In this document: positions 47,361 to 59,415 of the stretch, one piece after another
Layout of the letters: each line of letters opens with the position of its first letter
Position numbering within the stretch: the stretch's first letter is position 1
NCBI GenBank assembly: GCA_037576215.1
Contig: JBANDB010000021.1
Location: 186,001 to 250,000, forward strand
Length of the DNA: 64,000 nt
Direction: 5' to 3'
Source of the DNA: Armillaria gallica
Taxonomy: Eukaryota; Basidiomycota; Agaricomycetes; Agaricales; Physalacriaceae
Made by a program: the position numbers and the translations under genes
The notes under the pieces: generated by a model
What the model saw: only the letters and a program-made list of their open reading frames with translations
What the model was told of the DNA's origin: nothing
Databases searched by the model: none

Positions 47361-48625
47361 AATAGGATCGCCCTATCGGGTCTGAAAGGACTTTGGATGG
47401 TGCGGCGTCTACGATGCGCTGAACTAGGGCAGATACAGACCCCGAGTATGACTTTTGGTATGTAAAGAGGGCAGACATAGTAGTGGTGTTGGTGGAGAAA
47501 CATGTTTCGGAAGGTGACCGCGAGGCAAAGCGTCATTATTGAATATTAAGAAACTCGTTACATGCTGGGACGTCACATGTCATGTAGGACCAACGTCGTT
47601 GCTTTGAGGATCGACTCGGTCGGCTCCCCAGCCTCGTACAGAGTCGTTCAATGAGACCGGCTGGTGACCGACGTATGGCGGGATGACGCGCGAGGAGAAA
47701 GATATCCAGGAAACTGCTTCTCTGTCGTTCAAGTTGTGGTAGAATAAATCACGCGCATATATCCAGGTATTGGCCAAGAAGAACAAATAAAGTTTGAAAG
47801 ACACATTCTACAGAGAGCATGTCACAGAGGATACGTTGCGCTCACATTCTATGGTACCGCATTTTGTATGTCGTGTACGCAGGCAAAAATTCCTAATAGA
47901 AACTGATAAATCTGAGTTTGAAATCCCAAAGCTGCTTGGTGGAGCTGCCGGTGGCTGTGGAAAGATCATGTGAATATCACGTGAGGCGACGGACCGACCT
48001 CGTCCGACATGTTTTCCACGTCGTTTCTTCCTACTGCCGTGAATCTATCCCATCGCACTTTAAAGACTCAAAAAATTTACACTTCATATTTATAAAACCT
48101 AATACTACCAAGTTCCGCCGCAGGTCACGGCAGAGGTGAGTATCAAACTGGAAAGATTTTGCCAGGAAAAATTTGGTTCGGGCGGGCAAAGCATGGAAGA
48201 GTCAAGCGGAAAGAGGTATGCATTAAACAATGCCGATGTATTATCTTCACCGATACATTCATCCGGTTTCATTACAGCATGAGAAATATTCGGCAACCGG
48301 TTCAACGCGACGGCCAGAATTTAACCGGCGTTCCGGTTTCATTGCTTACTGACCATACTTTTGTTGCTCAGCAGCACAATCCATGAATCTTACTGCTGGA
48401 CGGAACGATACTAAATGGGTTGTATGTATTATTACCTTACTGGTTGCTGTGCAACTAACATTCTTGTGTGCAGTATGAAACATCTTAAAGTCGCTGGCGC
48501 GTTGTTTTACTAAGCATCTCAATGTCGCCGTGCCGTCACGACCACTATGTTTGCGTAGGCTATCGGCATACAAGAATATTCTCCCACAATGTATGCTTGA
48601 TTCCATATAATGCTGCGAGGTACGG
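47361..48625. other. Intergenic, nothing firm
   Basis: It contains short frames only. A stretch at 47240-47390 still matches 52345-52460 of the duplication. The promoter of the dehydrogenase should lie near 48400-48620. Confidence 0.4.
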
Positions 48626-49945
48626 ATGACTCTTCCCCACCCGCACGCAATGGCCCCCAGAACTCATGAACAATTCGTTGCAGACCAGACCGGACCCGTG
48701 CCCGCCGTCGTCACTGCCGACTTGAGCGGGAAGACACTCGTCCTTATCGGTGCCAGTGCTGGACTAGGATTCGAAGCGGCAAAACATTTCGCTAGGATGA
48801 ATCCTGCGCGATTGGTGCTGACTGCGAGAGATGAAACGAAGGGGAAGCAGGCTCTAGCTCGTACGTTTTCCTGGTCACCGGATTTATCAACTTGACCGAT
48901 CCTTGTCGTTACAGAGATCCAAGCTGATACTGGCTACTCCAAGGCGGAGCTTTGGATCATTGATCTCGCTAATTTCAACAGCGTCGTCGCGTTCGCTGAT
49001 AGGGCCGAGCAGGAATTGGACAGACTGGATATCCTCATAGAGAATGCGGGCGTTGCGACTTGGGAATACGAGGAAGTGGAGGGTTGGGAGAAGACGTAAG
49101 CGAAAATGACCTTCTAGGGACGAAAACTCATTGCGATCTTTAGTATACATACGAACAACCTCGGTCCCGGTTTACTTGCTATTCGTATGATCCCGAAGAT
49201 GCTGGAGACTGCGCGCAAGCATTCGGTCAACCCGAGGCTGGTGGTCGTTGCGAGTGATGTGCACTACTGGACGACAATCGAAAAAGACGTCATCGCTTCT
49301 TCCGGTATCCTTGCGAAGCTATCAGACAAGGAGTATTGCACCAAAGAGTATGTTTCGCGAGGTCTATTGCCACTTATCGCCGTCACTGACCTGTGAACAG
49401 AGTGATGAACCACCGATACAGTGATTCTAAATGTGCGTAATATATTGCTTACTCTCTATACAGACTGAGCTCACATTTTCGTACAGTGCTCAACGTTCTC
49501 TTTGCCCGATCTCTGCAACACCATGTCCCGTCTTCCCCAGCGATCACAGTCAACTCTGTTACCCCCGGATTCTGTTTCTCGGACCTCGGATCTGGTGGCC
49601 CTGCCGAGGAGACACAACGCCTGCAAAAGATGCGAGAAGAGTTCGCGTTTCCTACGGAAGTTGGGAGTAGGCAGCTGGTATACGCTGCCGTGGGCTCTCT
49701 GGATAACGAGGAGAAGCTTCGTGGCAAGTATATCCATTTGTCCAAGGTCGTGGAAGAGAGCGACTTTGTGATTAGTGAGGATGGGAAGATCGTGCAGGAT
49801 AAGGTTTGGGTGAGTGACTCCTTGTTGAACAGTTTGTGGTGTAGACCGTTGATTTGTTTGCATTTAGGGAGAGATGTTGGAGATTCTGGGTAAAATTGAT
49901 CCCAAGGTCTCTGAGGTGGCCAACGCGTATCTCACGAAAGTTTGA
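48626..49945 (+). CDS. Short-chain dehydrogenase/reductase
   Basis: An NAD(P)H-dependent oxidoreductase with a Rossmann fold. The six-exon model keeps phase: 48626-48860, 48915-49095, 49144-49347, 49401-49432 (32 nt), 49487-49809, 49868-49945, giving 350 residues. Cofactor loop GASAGLGFE, the ENAG motif, the catalytic serine region VVASDVHYW and the catalytic YSDSK (assembled across the 49432/49487 splice) are all present. The length fits the retinol-dehydrogenase/WW-oxidoreductase-like fungal group. A second ATG at 48650 is in frame and possible. A 5'-truncated copy lies at 54324-55661. It may reduce or oxidise a terpenoid made by the nearby synthases; this is inference from proximity. Confidence 0.92.
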
Positions 49946-50933
49946 TGTGCAATACCGACTATGAATTAAGACAAGTATAATTGTCACTGCGGCGTCGTGA
50001 CCTCTTTCAGAAGCGGGACTGGCTTTTGGCTAATCTGAATCCCCCTGAAACGACCTCGTTGGGTTGACGGTGTTTTTTTGTGTACAGCTCTGAGATTCTA
50101 TATCCTGTCCATGATCTGGAATGCAATGGTCATCACTACGGTCCTTTCTTCAGGCGGTCGAAACACTGACAGACTAGGAGTCTAGTACTAGATTTAATTT
50201 CCGTAAACTTCGGAATCCAGGAGCAAACCTTGTGCGCGTTGAAAGATTCGAGGCCAATGCGTCTTCTAATGCATCTTCTGCGTACGTCATCTATATGTAC
50301 ATGCCGGATCCTTAGCTCATTCCGATGAATCCTAGGTCTACCGAGACCGACGACATCCTAAGTCCTTATGGAAGTTGTTCATCTCTTGTTGCTTCCATCC
50401 GACTTCCATGCTCATGGACTGTTTCAGCTGCTCTCCTGGCAGGCGACCAGCTTGAGCCGATCAAAATGCGAGGGAAATAGTTGGAATGTCGATGAAATCT
50501 TGACTTGGGCTTGCAACCACAGCAAAATCCGTCACCCGTTCAAGGGGATCTTGACTGATTTTCTGCGATTATAATCCTGGTCAAAAATCTGCTATGTTAT
50601 CCACCCATTTTCGCAAAGCGATGCTTTTCATCTTGGCAAAGGTAAATAACCGGATACTTCATTGACGTTCTTCCAGACCCGAAAAGGCTACTTCCCAAGA
50701 CTGTCCGACCATGCCGATTCGACTCTGAATAACCTTCATCACAATGTTCCCTTTGATCCTGAAGAACTATACTCTCCCAGTAATTCGAAAGATCTGGTTT
50801 TAATGGATACGACCTCATAGTGCTTGCTAGGCTTGACTACGACTTTTCATTACTGACTTTGGTCTTATATACTTCGCTGTGGAATGCTTTGGAAGAGTGC
50901 GGCCGTAAGGAACCCGGATAATTCGGGGGAAGA

Positions 50934-51239
50934 TTGACTAGAACGGTGTCTTCGATGAGTATCAACCGTGCTCAGCGGCGGATGACTCCTGCTACTGACG
51001 GGCCTACTTACCCTCGGAGTAGCTCTCACGCGCCATCACATACAGTCGATCCTAGACTACATCATTACCTCTCTCGCGGCCCTCGCCGATCTAGTCCAGC
51101 CTCACCACCAAGAGTGCCAAGATATTTTCAACTGGTCACGAAACCACTATAAAAGCTATCGCCTCTTCGCTTTCATACCTTACAGTTTTTTAATCATCGT
51201 CTTCTTGAAAACTGATCGTTTCCTTCAACGTCATTCCCA
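50934..51239 (+). promoter_or_regulatory. Promoter of secreted-protein paralogue B
   Basis: Nearly identical to 46126-46430. TATAAAAG at 51148-51155 lies 92 bp before the ATG. Confidence 0.8.
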
Positions 51240-51879
51240 ATGTATTCTTCGACAATCCTCTTCTTCTCTGCGCTCTTCATCACAGCTGCGCCCTTGGCTG
51301 CCCGGGGGGAGTGCACCCCAAACTTTGAGGGTGCTGCTCTTACTGTGGTCTGGAACTGGAATAATACACTCTCGTGGTCAGCCAGCCCGGCCGTTGGCGC
51401 ACCCATCGTTGCTAGTACTTTACCCTCCAAGTTCTTCTTCCAGCAGAACGGGGATGATCCTGATGTCACCTACACTATAAAGTACGCGTCTTCTCATCTT
51501 TTGTTCTACAGTCTTTCTGATGAGATTTTCGCAGGACCGCGGATAACGTCAACTTTGCGGCCGAATGCGATGGTCAAAGATTCTTCATTGATAATGTTGA
51601 CTGGTCAGGCACAAATGAGTATGTTCTGGTCATGCCGTTTACATATTTTCATGACTAACTGACTCGATACACAGGAATCAGAAATGGAGAGTTTCATGCT
51701 CGACGTGTGCTACGAATATTTCCCAGCAGAAGGGCGTTGTCGCTTCGCACTGCCGAATCACATCCAAGACCGATAGCTTATGCGTCATGGAGGGAGGTGA
51801 ACCCGGCCCTTTGGCATTATACTATTGTATGGCCTATGGGGGCCACGGGGCGTATCTGGACTTTGATTTCTTGGTTTGA
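51240..51879 (+). CDS. Small secreted protein, paralogue B
   Basis: Exons 51240-51481, 51535-51618 and 51675-51879, 176 residues, intact. It has the same signal peptide and architecture as paralogue A, with two extra residues (an added WN before NNTLSW). Several replacements occur in the mature part, for example E to C in AAECDGQ, which adds a cysteine. All splice sites are kept, so the copy appears functional. Confidence 0.88.
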
Positions 51880-53038
51880 AGAGTGACCAAAAGGGAGGGC
51901 GGGCTGGAAGATTTGTTCTGCTGGAGTGTTTTCTTTTGTGATTCTTTTTCAATCTATTGAAGTTGTCCTGAAATTTCCTCGACGGTAAGAGAAACATCTC
52001 TTATAATCATAACTTGCGGATACCCTACCTTACGAAAGTATGCACCAAGTATGCTATATCCCGATTTGACAGCTAGATCGCCCATGAGATGTAGAGACAA
52101 CACGCCCGGGTATTCACCACATGTCGAACAGACCTGGAACTTACATGTGATATAGCCGAAATACTGCCTAGTACTTACCCTGGAAACGCGTGAGAAAGCG
52201 AGTCCTAGTAATACCAATCGTGTCCAGTTCGACTCGGTGGCAGATACTTCAGCGTTCACGCGCTATGCGGCTCAGGGGATACAGGGTTCGTTATCTTACG
52301 AACGTCCAAATTCTGTCATGCACGCTATGTATTGCAATTCAGTCATTGTTCCTGCCGAGGAAGCCTCTGCGGAAGCAAATCCGATATCAGAACCCAAACA
52401 GGCATTCACCGCTCGACATTTTCAAATTCAGAATAACGACGGAATCTGCGACACCACGAAAAATGTGCGTTGGTTACATATTATATATATGTACCATAAG
52501 GACATACTAGGTCCTTCTCGTCGCCGTAATCCAATATATAAGGGGTATAAGTGTCTGCGCACGTTTCAGCGCATGTAAGCGTGTGTAACATAACTCAACT
52601 TTATGATAAGTAAATTGTAAGAACAGTCCAACGGGCATAGAAGGGCAGCAATTACGTGCAAGCCCATATAACTTGTCCCAGGACCAGGTTGTAATGCATG
52701 CAATTTTGGTACTTGTAGGCAGCTTGTAGGCGATTGTAACTAGTAGCGAGGATTTCTGTGATCAAACCAGTATCCCAGGCTTCGGATCTTAATGTAATCA
52801 CACATACAGAAGTAACAAGCATTGAACATTTCATAATAAGCGCGATACAGAACGATTATACTATCAAACACAAAGGCAAGTCCAGCAGAGCAAGAGCACG
52901 AGAGCAGAGAAGACGAGAGCAAGAACGAGAGCACAGTAAAGCAAGCGGCATACCCAAAGAGCGTGAGTTCAAGGCAAAAGACATAAGACATCTGAAATAT
53001 GGATCAACCAGCGATTCGCAGAGGGTACTAATATTTAC

Positions 53039-54323
53039 GTACCAAGGCATTCTATCATTGGGTAATCCTCCTTCAAGTTCGATTTCTGCACCGACCTGCG
53101 CAGCAGCAGTGGCAGCTTTGTGAAGCTTTTGTCGTTGTCGGCGAGCCTCAGCCATCTTGAATACAGTGCTCTCCAATGGCGGAGTATCGTCGTTGTCATC
53201 GTCATCATTGTCGGCACCATCAGAATTGCCGAAGATCTCCCTATAAAATTGGCTCCATCAGTAACGGCCATAAAGGAAATGGGTCACTTACTTGTTCCAC
53301 CATGCCAGAGATTCAACAGCCCAAGGATCTTCGGGAAAGTCCTCATACATGTCGACAATTGCTTCATAGAACTTCTGCAAATCAAACTTGCCATCACGAC
53401 GTGTCCAGCCATCAACCGAGGAGAGAGCGTAGCGAGCCTGATATATTGGTGAGACAGAGTTACCGTAACAGAAGGCGCTCACCTGACAGGCACCATATGC
53501 AATAATACGGCCCGTTATCTTGTTAATCTTGTAGATCTTGGCTATGGATGGGCAAGTTGGACCTTTCGATTTCCCTGGAATGCCGTCGCTAGTGAGGAGA
53601 TGCTTGACCGTCTGAAAGAAGAGTCAGTTGCTGTAACGGTCAGAAAAGCCCACGTACCCTGACTAGGACGTAACCCTGCATGCACCCAGCGAGATCTTCC
53701 TGCGGCAAGGCCTTCAATTGATCGAAAAGAAACGAGGGAAGTTCCCAGTGTGAAATCTTGACTTTGCCTTCACAGAGTTGCTGACGCCATCTAGAGATGA
53801 TGGGTCGTTAGCATGAAGAGTATTATAATGCAAAGACTAATACTCGTCATCGGTGTTGAATGTTTCGAGGTAGACTTGGGGGCAAAGCAGGCGGGCAGTC
53901 TCGCTGTAATTGAATCCCTGCGCTGACTTGATCATGGGTATAGGGAGCGGGAGCGACTCCTTCCTTGGGTCCTTCACTATTATCTTGAGGATGCTATCGC
54001 GTATCTTGTGTGTGTCCTCTTGGCGTGCCGATTTGAAGCCTTTATGGAGCTAAAGCCAGTCATGCACGTCAGTACTTCTTTGACCAAAAGACATACACAT
54101 ACTGCCGTGCTGATCTTTGAGACACCGTCATCGGCATCTACGAAATATTCGAGATCGTCTGACAGGTCTATTGACCACATTGCAGTTAACATGTCGTAAG
54201 CTTTGAGGTTCGAGTCGGTTTGAGAGATACTACAACGATAGATGAGCCAAAATAATAGGACCAATACCACATACCTTTCAGGATCAACCAGGCGTTCGAT
54301 TCCTTCAAGAAGGACATCTGGCC
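53039..54323 (-). CDS. DUF6698-family protein, 5'-truncated
   Basis: Seven exons with clean GT-AG introns: 54323-54285, 54229-54113, 54049-53844, 53790-53658, 53611-53483, 53437-53292, 53240-53039. The frame is continuous. The pattern GFNYSETARLLCPQ, then a W..F block, GYVLVRTVKHLLTS and ARYALSSVDGWTRRD..FDLQKFYEAIVDMYED matches the uncharacterised Agaricomycete DUF6698 domain. It ends in an acidic tract and an A/Q-rich basic segment. The 5' end is missing: at 54323/54324 the sequence switches to an intron of a dehydrogenase gene. The last exon beyond 53039 is unresolved. Function unknown. Confidence 0.7.
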
Positions 54324-55661
54324 CGTACGTTTTCCTGGTTGCCAGATCTATGAGCCTGACTAATCGCTGCCATTACAGAGATCCAAAACGATACAGGCTA
54401 CTCCAAGGCGGAGCTATGGATCATTGATCTCGCTAATTTCAACAGCGTCGTCGCGTTCGCTGATAGGGCTGAGCAGGAATTGGACCGATTGGATATCCTC
54501 GTAGAGAATGCCGGCGTCGCGGCTTGGGAATACGAGCAAGTGGAGGGTTGGGAGAAGACGTAAGCGACATCGACATATCATGACAAAAACTCATTGCGAT
54601 CTTTAGAATACATACGAACAACCTTGGTCCCGGTTTGCTTGCTATTCGTATGATCCCGAAGATGCTGGAGACTGCGCGCAAGCATTCACAGCGGAGGCCC
54701 GTGCATTTTAGCTGGTAAAAAACGAAACCTTAAAAGGTTTTGATTTAGCGATGCCTTTCTCGGCCCTGAAAATGCCATCAATAAAACGGTATGAAAAACT
54801 TTTCCCCCTATGGAACAATGGACTTAAGGTACCTTTTCGTTTTACAGCGTGCAAAACAATGGTGTAAAAACTGAAGCTGAAATTGAAACCATTTAAGGTC
54901 CCATTTTAGGCGATTGAAAATGCACTAACCTCTGCAGTGATTCGGTCAACCCGAGGCTGGTGGTCGTTGCGAGTGATGTGCACTACTGGACGACAATTGA
55001 AAAGGACGTCATCGCTTCTTCTGGTATCCTTGCGAAGCTATCAGACAAGGAGTATTGCACCAAAGAGTACGTTCCGGCCTATTGCTACTTATCTCTGTCA
55101 CTTACCTATGAACAGAGTGATGGATCATCGATACCATGATTCCAAACGTGCGTAATATATTACTTGCTCTCTATACAGACCGAGCTCACATTTTCGTACA
55201 GTGCTCAACATTCTCTTTGCCCGATCTCTGCAACACCATGTCCCGTCTTCCCCAGCGATCACAGTTAACTCTGTTACCCCAGGATTCTGCTTCTCGAATC
55301 TCGCATCTGGCGGCCCTGCCGAGGAGAGACAACGCCTGAAAAAGATGCGAGAAGAGCTGGCGTTTCCTACGGAAGTGGGGAGTAGGCAGCTGGTATACGC
55401 TGCCGTGGGCTCTCTGGATAACGAAGAGAAGCTTCGTGGCAAGTATATTCATTTGTCCAAGGTCGTGGAAGAGAGCGACTTTGTGATTAGTGAGGATGGG
55501 AAGATCGTGCAGGATAAGGTTTGGGTGAGTGACTTCTTGTTGAGCCGTTTGTGGAGTAGATTGTTGATTCGTTTGCATTTTAGGAAGAGATGTTGGAGAT
55601 TCTAGGCAAAATCGATCCCAAGGTCTCTGAGGTGGCCAACATGTATCTCACGAAAGTTTGA
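54324..55661 (+). pseudogene. Short-chain dehydrogenase pseudogene (second copy)
   Basis: It matches the intact gene from the start of intron 1 to the stop codon (54326-55661 against 48861-49945). Exon 1 with the cofactor loop is missing, because the match begins at the first intron, next to the truncated DUF6698 gene. Exon 3 is interrupted by a MITE at 54687-54939. The remaining exons and splice sites are well kept, including YHDSK at the catalytic site, so loss of function is recent. Confidence 0.9.
54687..54939. mobile_element. CACTA-like MITE, copy 2
   Basis: 253 bp with ends CACAG...CAGTG and an inverted GGAGG/GTGCATTTT core. It is flanked by a 3-bp ATT duplication (54684-54686 and 54940-54942). 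The intact dehydrogenase at 49210-49240 shows the undisrupted exon, so the insertion is precise. CACTG-type ends with a 3-bp duplication fit the CACTA superfamily. Homologous to 3818-4060. Confidence 0.85.
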
Positions 55662-56160
55662 TGTACAGTATATTGACTGAATTGAGACGCGTATAGTTAC
55701 ACAGGGAGAGACGCCGTCTATTTTCCAATGACTAGCAAATTTGAAGTACGAGCCGATACTCTCCGCTGTCCTCCTAGTCTGCGCAGACTGGAAGAAGCGG
55801 TGAAGAGGAAACATCTTAGGTGCGAATAAGACCATACGTCGAAGTCCACCGATATAACCTTTTTATTAAGTTTTAGCTGTTGGTTGAGGTCTCTCGGTTC
55901 GGGAAATGAGGAAGGTAAGAATCCCATGTGAGTTTTGCACAGAAGTTGTAGAGCAAGAGAAATCAAACAACTATTTTCGGAGACGTACAACAGCAAGTTA
56001 CATGACAGTGGCAAGAACAACACGGGACAGAATACGACATGATTTTGGTACGATAGCAAAAAGACAACATAGTTCCAACAGGAAGAATCGAGATAGCGAG
56101 TCAAGTAGTAAGGAAAATGGTGATTGGGAACAATAAATAAGGTGCGGGTGGCATATTAAC
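55662..56160. other. 3' flank of the zinc-finger gene
   Basis: No gene is seen. The segment around 55980-56040 is duplicated near 7280-7320 next to the zinc-finger pseudogene. Confidence 0.4.
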
Positions 56161-57631
56161 TTACTTCTTCATCTCCGAGTCCGACTTCTGGAGACAATTT
56201 ACAGCGGGCCATACCCTTGGAGAAACCCAGTGTGCCTCGGTATCGGTCCTGATAGCGCGGGTAGTATATGGAGGTGTGGAGGGACGAGAAGGAGCGCCAC
56301 TGGAGGAAGGCGATGGGAGCCTATTATTGAATGTGGAAGCTGGTGTGATGCGCCAGCTGGTGGGCGGCGGGGGCGGAGGCGATGGGAATCGGCTCCAAGA
56401 AGATCCCGAGCCCTCACCAGTGGTAGATGAGCTCGGAGCCGGCGAATGAAGCTGGCGAGCACGCTCCGTTCCAGAGATATACCGCGTCTTCTTGTGCACT
56501 GCCGGCGAACGTCGCGTAGGAAGGTGGCAACGGCGCGCCTCGGTGTCGTCCCTGATAAAGTGGGTAGTGTATGGAGGTGTCGAGGAACGGGATGGAGCAT
56601 CACTGGAGTGAGGAGATGGGAGCCTGTCAAATGCAGAGGCTGATGCGATGAGCCGGCTGGTAGGCGGGGGCGACGGGAAGCAGCTCCAAGAAGACTCCGA
56701 GTCTTCACCAGTGGTAGACGAGCTCGGAACTGGCGAAGGGAGTTGGCGACCACGCTCGATTCTACAGGCATCCCGCGCCTTTTGAGTAGCGCGATACCAC
56801 ACCGTGCGGGGGCGAGATGGGCTGCGAGGGGACTCTGGCTCGTCTTTTAGGAAAGCAGACGGAGGGATGGTGATGAAATCTGGGAGTTCCACCCTTGATT
56901 TTTTAAGCGGAGGCGCTGAAGGTGGGAGCGGGAATCTTCCAGTGGGAGGGAGAGGGAAAATGTCCGAGTTGTTGGAGGGCGTGTGTGGCAGAGAACTGAC
57001 AGTATCCTGGGGTTGCTTGACGACTTTGCGGCGTGGCTTGGGTGGGCCGCGACTGGTCCGTTTCTGAATCAGCGGATGTTCGAGTTGAACATGATCAGCT
57101 AAGGCCACTGTATCGTGGAAGCGCCGGAATGCCGGTCTGCAGTCGAAGCACATGAGGTGCAAGACGTCGGTGCTGAGATATCAATGGTAAGTTATAGTCA
57201 CAGCGGAAGGGAAATAGTCAATAAAGACTCACTGTCTAGCTTTGATATGAGCCTTCACATTGCTGAGCTGCAACATGGCAGCTTCGCAGCCTGTCTCGGT
57301 GATCGGACAGGAATGCTTTCTATGTTAGAGCAAGGGTTAGAGAAGAAGAGGGGAGGTAATGTCAATCGACTGACTCTTGTCTCAACGGCTCGTCGACGAG
57401 GTGGATTTTTTGGTGACGTTTGACGTCGAATTTTCGAGTAAACTTTTTCTTGCATTGATCACAAAAGTACTTTTGTGCATTCTTGGTTTGACGCTGTAAG
57501 GAAATAGAGGTTAGTAAATAAACATGAATAAGAGGGAGAACGGATGAACTGACCGCCATCGTAGAGTTGGATAGAGAGGAAAAAGGTACGAGGGTCTTGT
57601 TCAAGTTAGAGAGAAGACTTGCAAGGGCATC
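56161..57631 (-). CDS. C2H2 zinc-finger protein, probable transcription factor
   Basis: Probably a nuclear DNA-binding protein. In-phase exons: 57631-57554, 57493-57375, 57319-57233, 57172-56161. Finger 1 is C-D-Q-C-x12-H-x3-H (near 57440). Finger 2 has unusual C-x6-C spacing (CPITETGC, then H-x4-H). Finger 3 spans the last splice (CFDCRPAF...H). A K/R/P-rich basic segment follows. The long C-terminal part is S/T/P-rich and contains two tandem repeats of about 95 residues, each with an RQL.SP.PSSSTTGE motif and a PSR.STPPYTT motif. The 5' end is unresolved: an acceptor-like TTTCAG precedes 57631, so at least one more exon is likely. A decayed paralogue lies at 7330-9179/23124-23290. Confidence 0.75.
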
Positions 57632-57659
57632 CTGAAATAGGGCAACGCCGAATTAAGGT

Positions 57660-59415
57660 TTTCAACCATGATTTGCGGAGGACGCCGTTGGGTGGCCGGT
57701 AATCAAGATGGGAGAGAGATAGGAACAAGGACCGGCACCGTTGTCAGGCGAGCCTTTGTTCAGAGAGAAGCTCGATGTGCCGATGAACCCTGATTTCACC
57801 CATGGTGTTTAGCTCCTCGCGTTCCTCTCGCAAATGATATTCGTCTTTTTGGGGTCAAAGGTCTTTATCTGACTCTGGCGTAAGGTGAGAAAAATACCCT
57901 CCGAAAAGGCGGAGAACCCAGATAGTAATCACCCGTCGGAGATGATCCTTTTGGGACACAAAGTAGAGTTTGGAGCGTGTGTACGGGTCCGAATCAGTGA
58001 CAAATTAATCGACAATGACAGGATAATCTAGGAGCCAGGGTCTTTAGAGTTCAAAAACCTTCGAGGCTCGAGCGACGCGTCGACCACAGTCCGCTACCGC
58101 GCGGTCAACTTTACGAAGCAGAAAATTTCAATATTACTTCGTTCGTCTGTGTCTGAGTGGAAGGAATCGAAATCTCATATTTATCCTCTGCATAGTTATC
58201 TCGTCACTGCTATAGTGAGAAAAGACAATGAGATCTCGATTCGATCCATGTATTTGTTGGTGTGATAAGTATCACATCAGGGATTGGAAATGTGTGAACG
58301 CACCAAAAAATTGTGAGATGGAAGCAAATGACACGTACAGGAGAAATAACAGGTCGTAAAAATGTCTTTGCTACCCCATTCGTTCGAACGCAGAGAAATC
58401 GAGGTCGAAAGGTGGCAGCAGCTCCAGGGTCAGTCCAGGGTGGAAGTTGATGCGAAGATTGTCGGCTCACGTAATCATCCCGTCTCAGTGCTCACCACGA
58501 CAAGGGGTTTCAAAAATTTCAGGAAAGTTCATCGCGTCTCATTTATTTTTAAGCCCTCGATGGGGCGACCGACCGACCATCGTGGGAGCAACATACCACA
58601 TAGAGCGAAACAAACGGCATTGGTCATCACACAGCCACCCGGTAACTCCACGTATCCGGTCTTACCGGTATTGCCATATTCCAGCTATCCTCGGGAAGTC
58701 GACGGCAACACCTCCTACGAAGCCCAGGAGGCCAAGTATTTAGGATACATTGTAGTAAGGTGTATTTGCTACAATTTTACTCACATCTTGACAAGCTAAG
58801 ACCTCCGCAAGACATATAAAGACATGCACCCAAAATTTTTTTAAGCCTTCGTTAGCCCGACCGACCGACCGACCGACCCGATGTGCCGGAACAACGGGCC
58901 GGGAACCCCTTGCACCACGATGACGACGGACTCGGTGGCAGTTTCCTTCATTGTCTGTGAACAGCGACACTTTCAGACGTATTCCAGCAGCATTTTGACA
59001 CCTGTTCTTGACTTATCAAACGTCCTGTAACGTTCGAATTTTGTTAAATGATAAGCTTGGATTCCGCGCAGTACTTCCTCAAGAGTGCATCTACTACTTC
59101 ACTGCTAGCAATTGATGGCCTCAATGCCAGTATAAGCGGAGCATTTTTGAGAGATCTGCCAACGGAAAAACATTTTCACAGCGTCGCGGGCCGGTACTAC
59201 GTTGAAGGTGCTAAGATTTTTCTTGATTGTGATGCGAAATTTCCCTGACCAACATTTTTCCTAGTCTTGAATGATCTCTATATGGATCTTGAGCTAAGAT
59301 TGTCGGCGTACTAAGTACTTATCAAGAGATTTGCGATTCGGTACGTATAAGTATTTCCAAGCTCTGAAACCTTGTAACGCCTTTCTATTAGCATAGACCT
59401 ACATCGGGAAGTCTT
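57660..59415. other. Intergenic with GACC microsatellites
   Basis: No gene is supported. (GACC)n runs occur at about 58567-58580 and 58857-58877, each preceded by a TTTTTAAGCC-like word, suggesting a small duplicated block. A plus-strand frame at 59048-59248 has an ATG but no recognisable domain. Confidence 0.5.

Larger units (their letters stand above)
49985..52460 (+). repeat. Segmental duplication, copy B
   Basis: A direct copy of 45165-47360, including the promoter and the secreted-protein gene. It starts right after the dehydrogenase gene, so the two units form a tandem array. Small indels are scattered, and coding sequence is better conserved than the flanks. Confidence 0.85.

Noticed and set aside
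58855..58880. (GACC)n run as a CRISPR-like or regulatory array
   Set aside because: It is a simple microsatellite without spacers. CRISPR arrays are not expected in a fungal nuclear genome.
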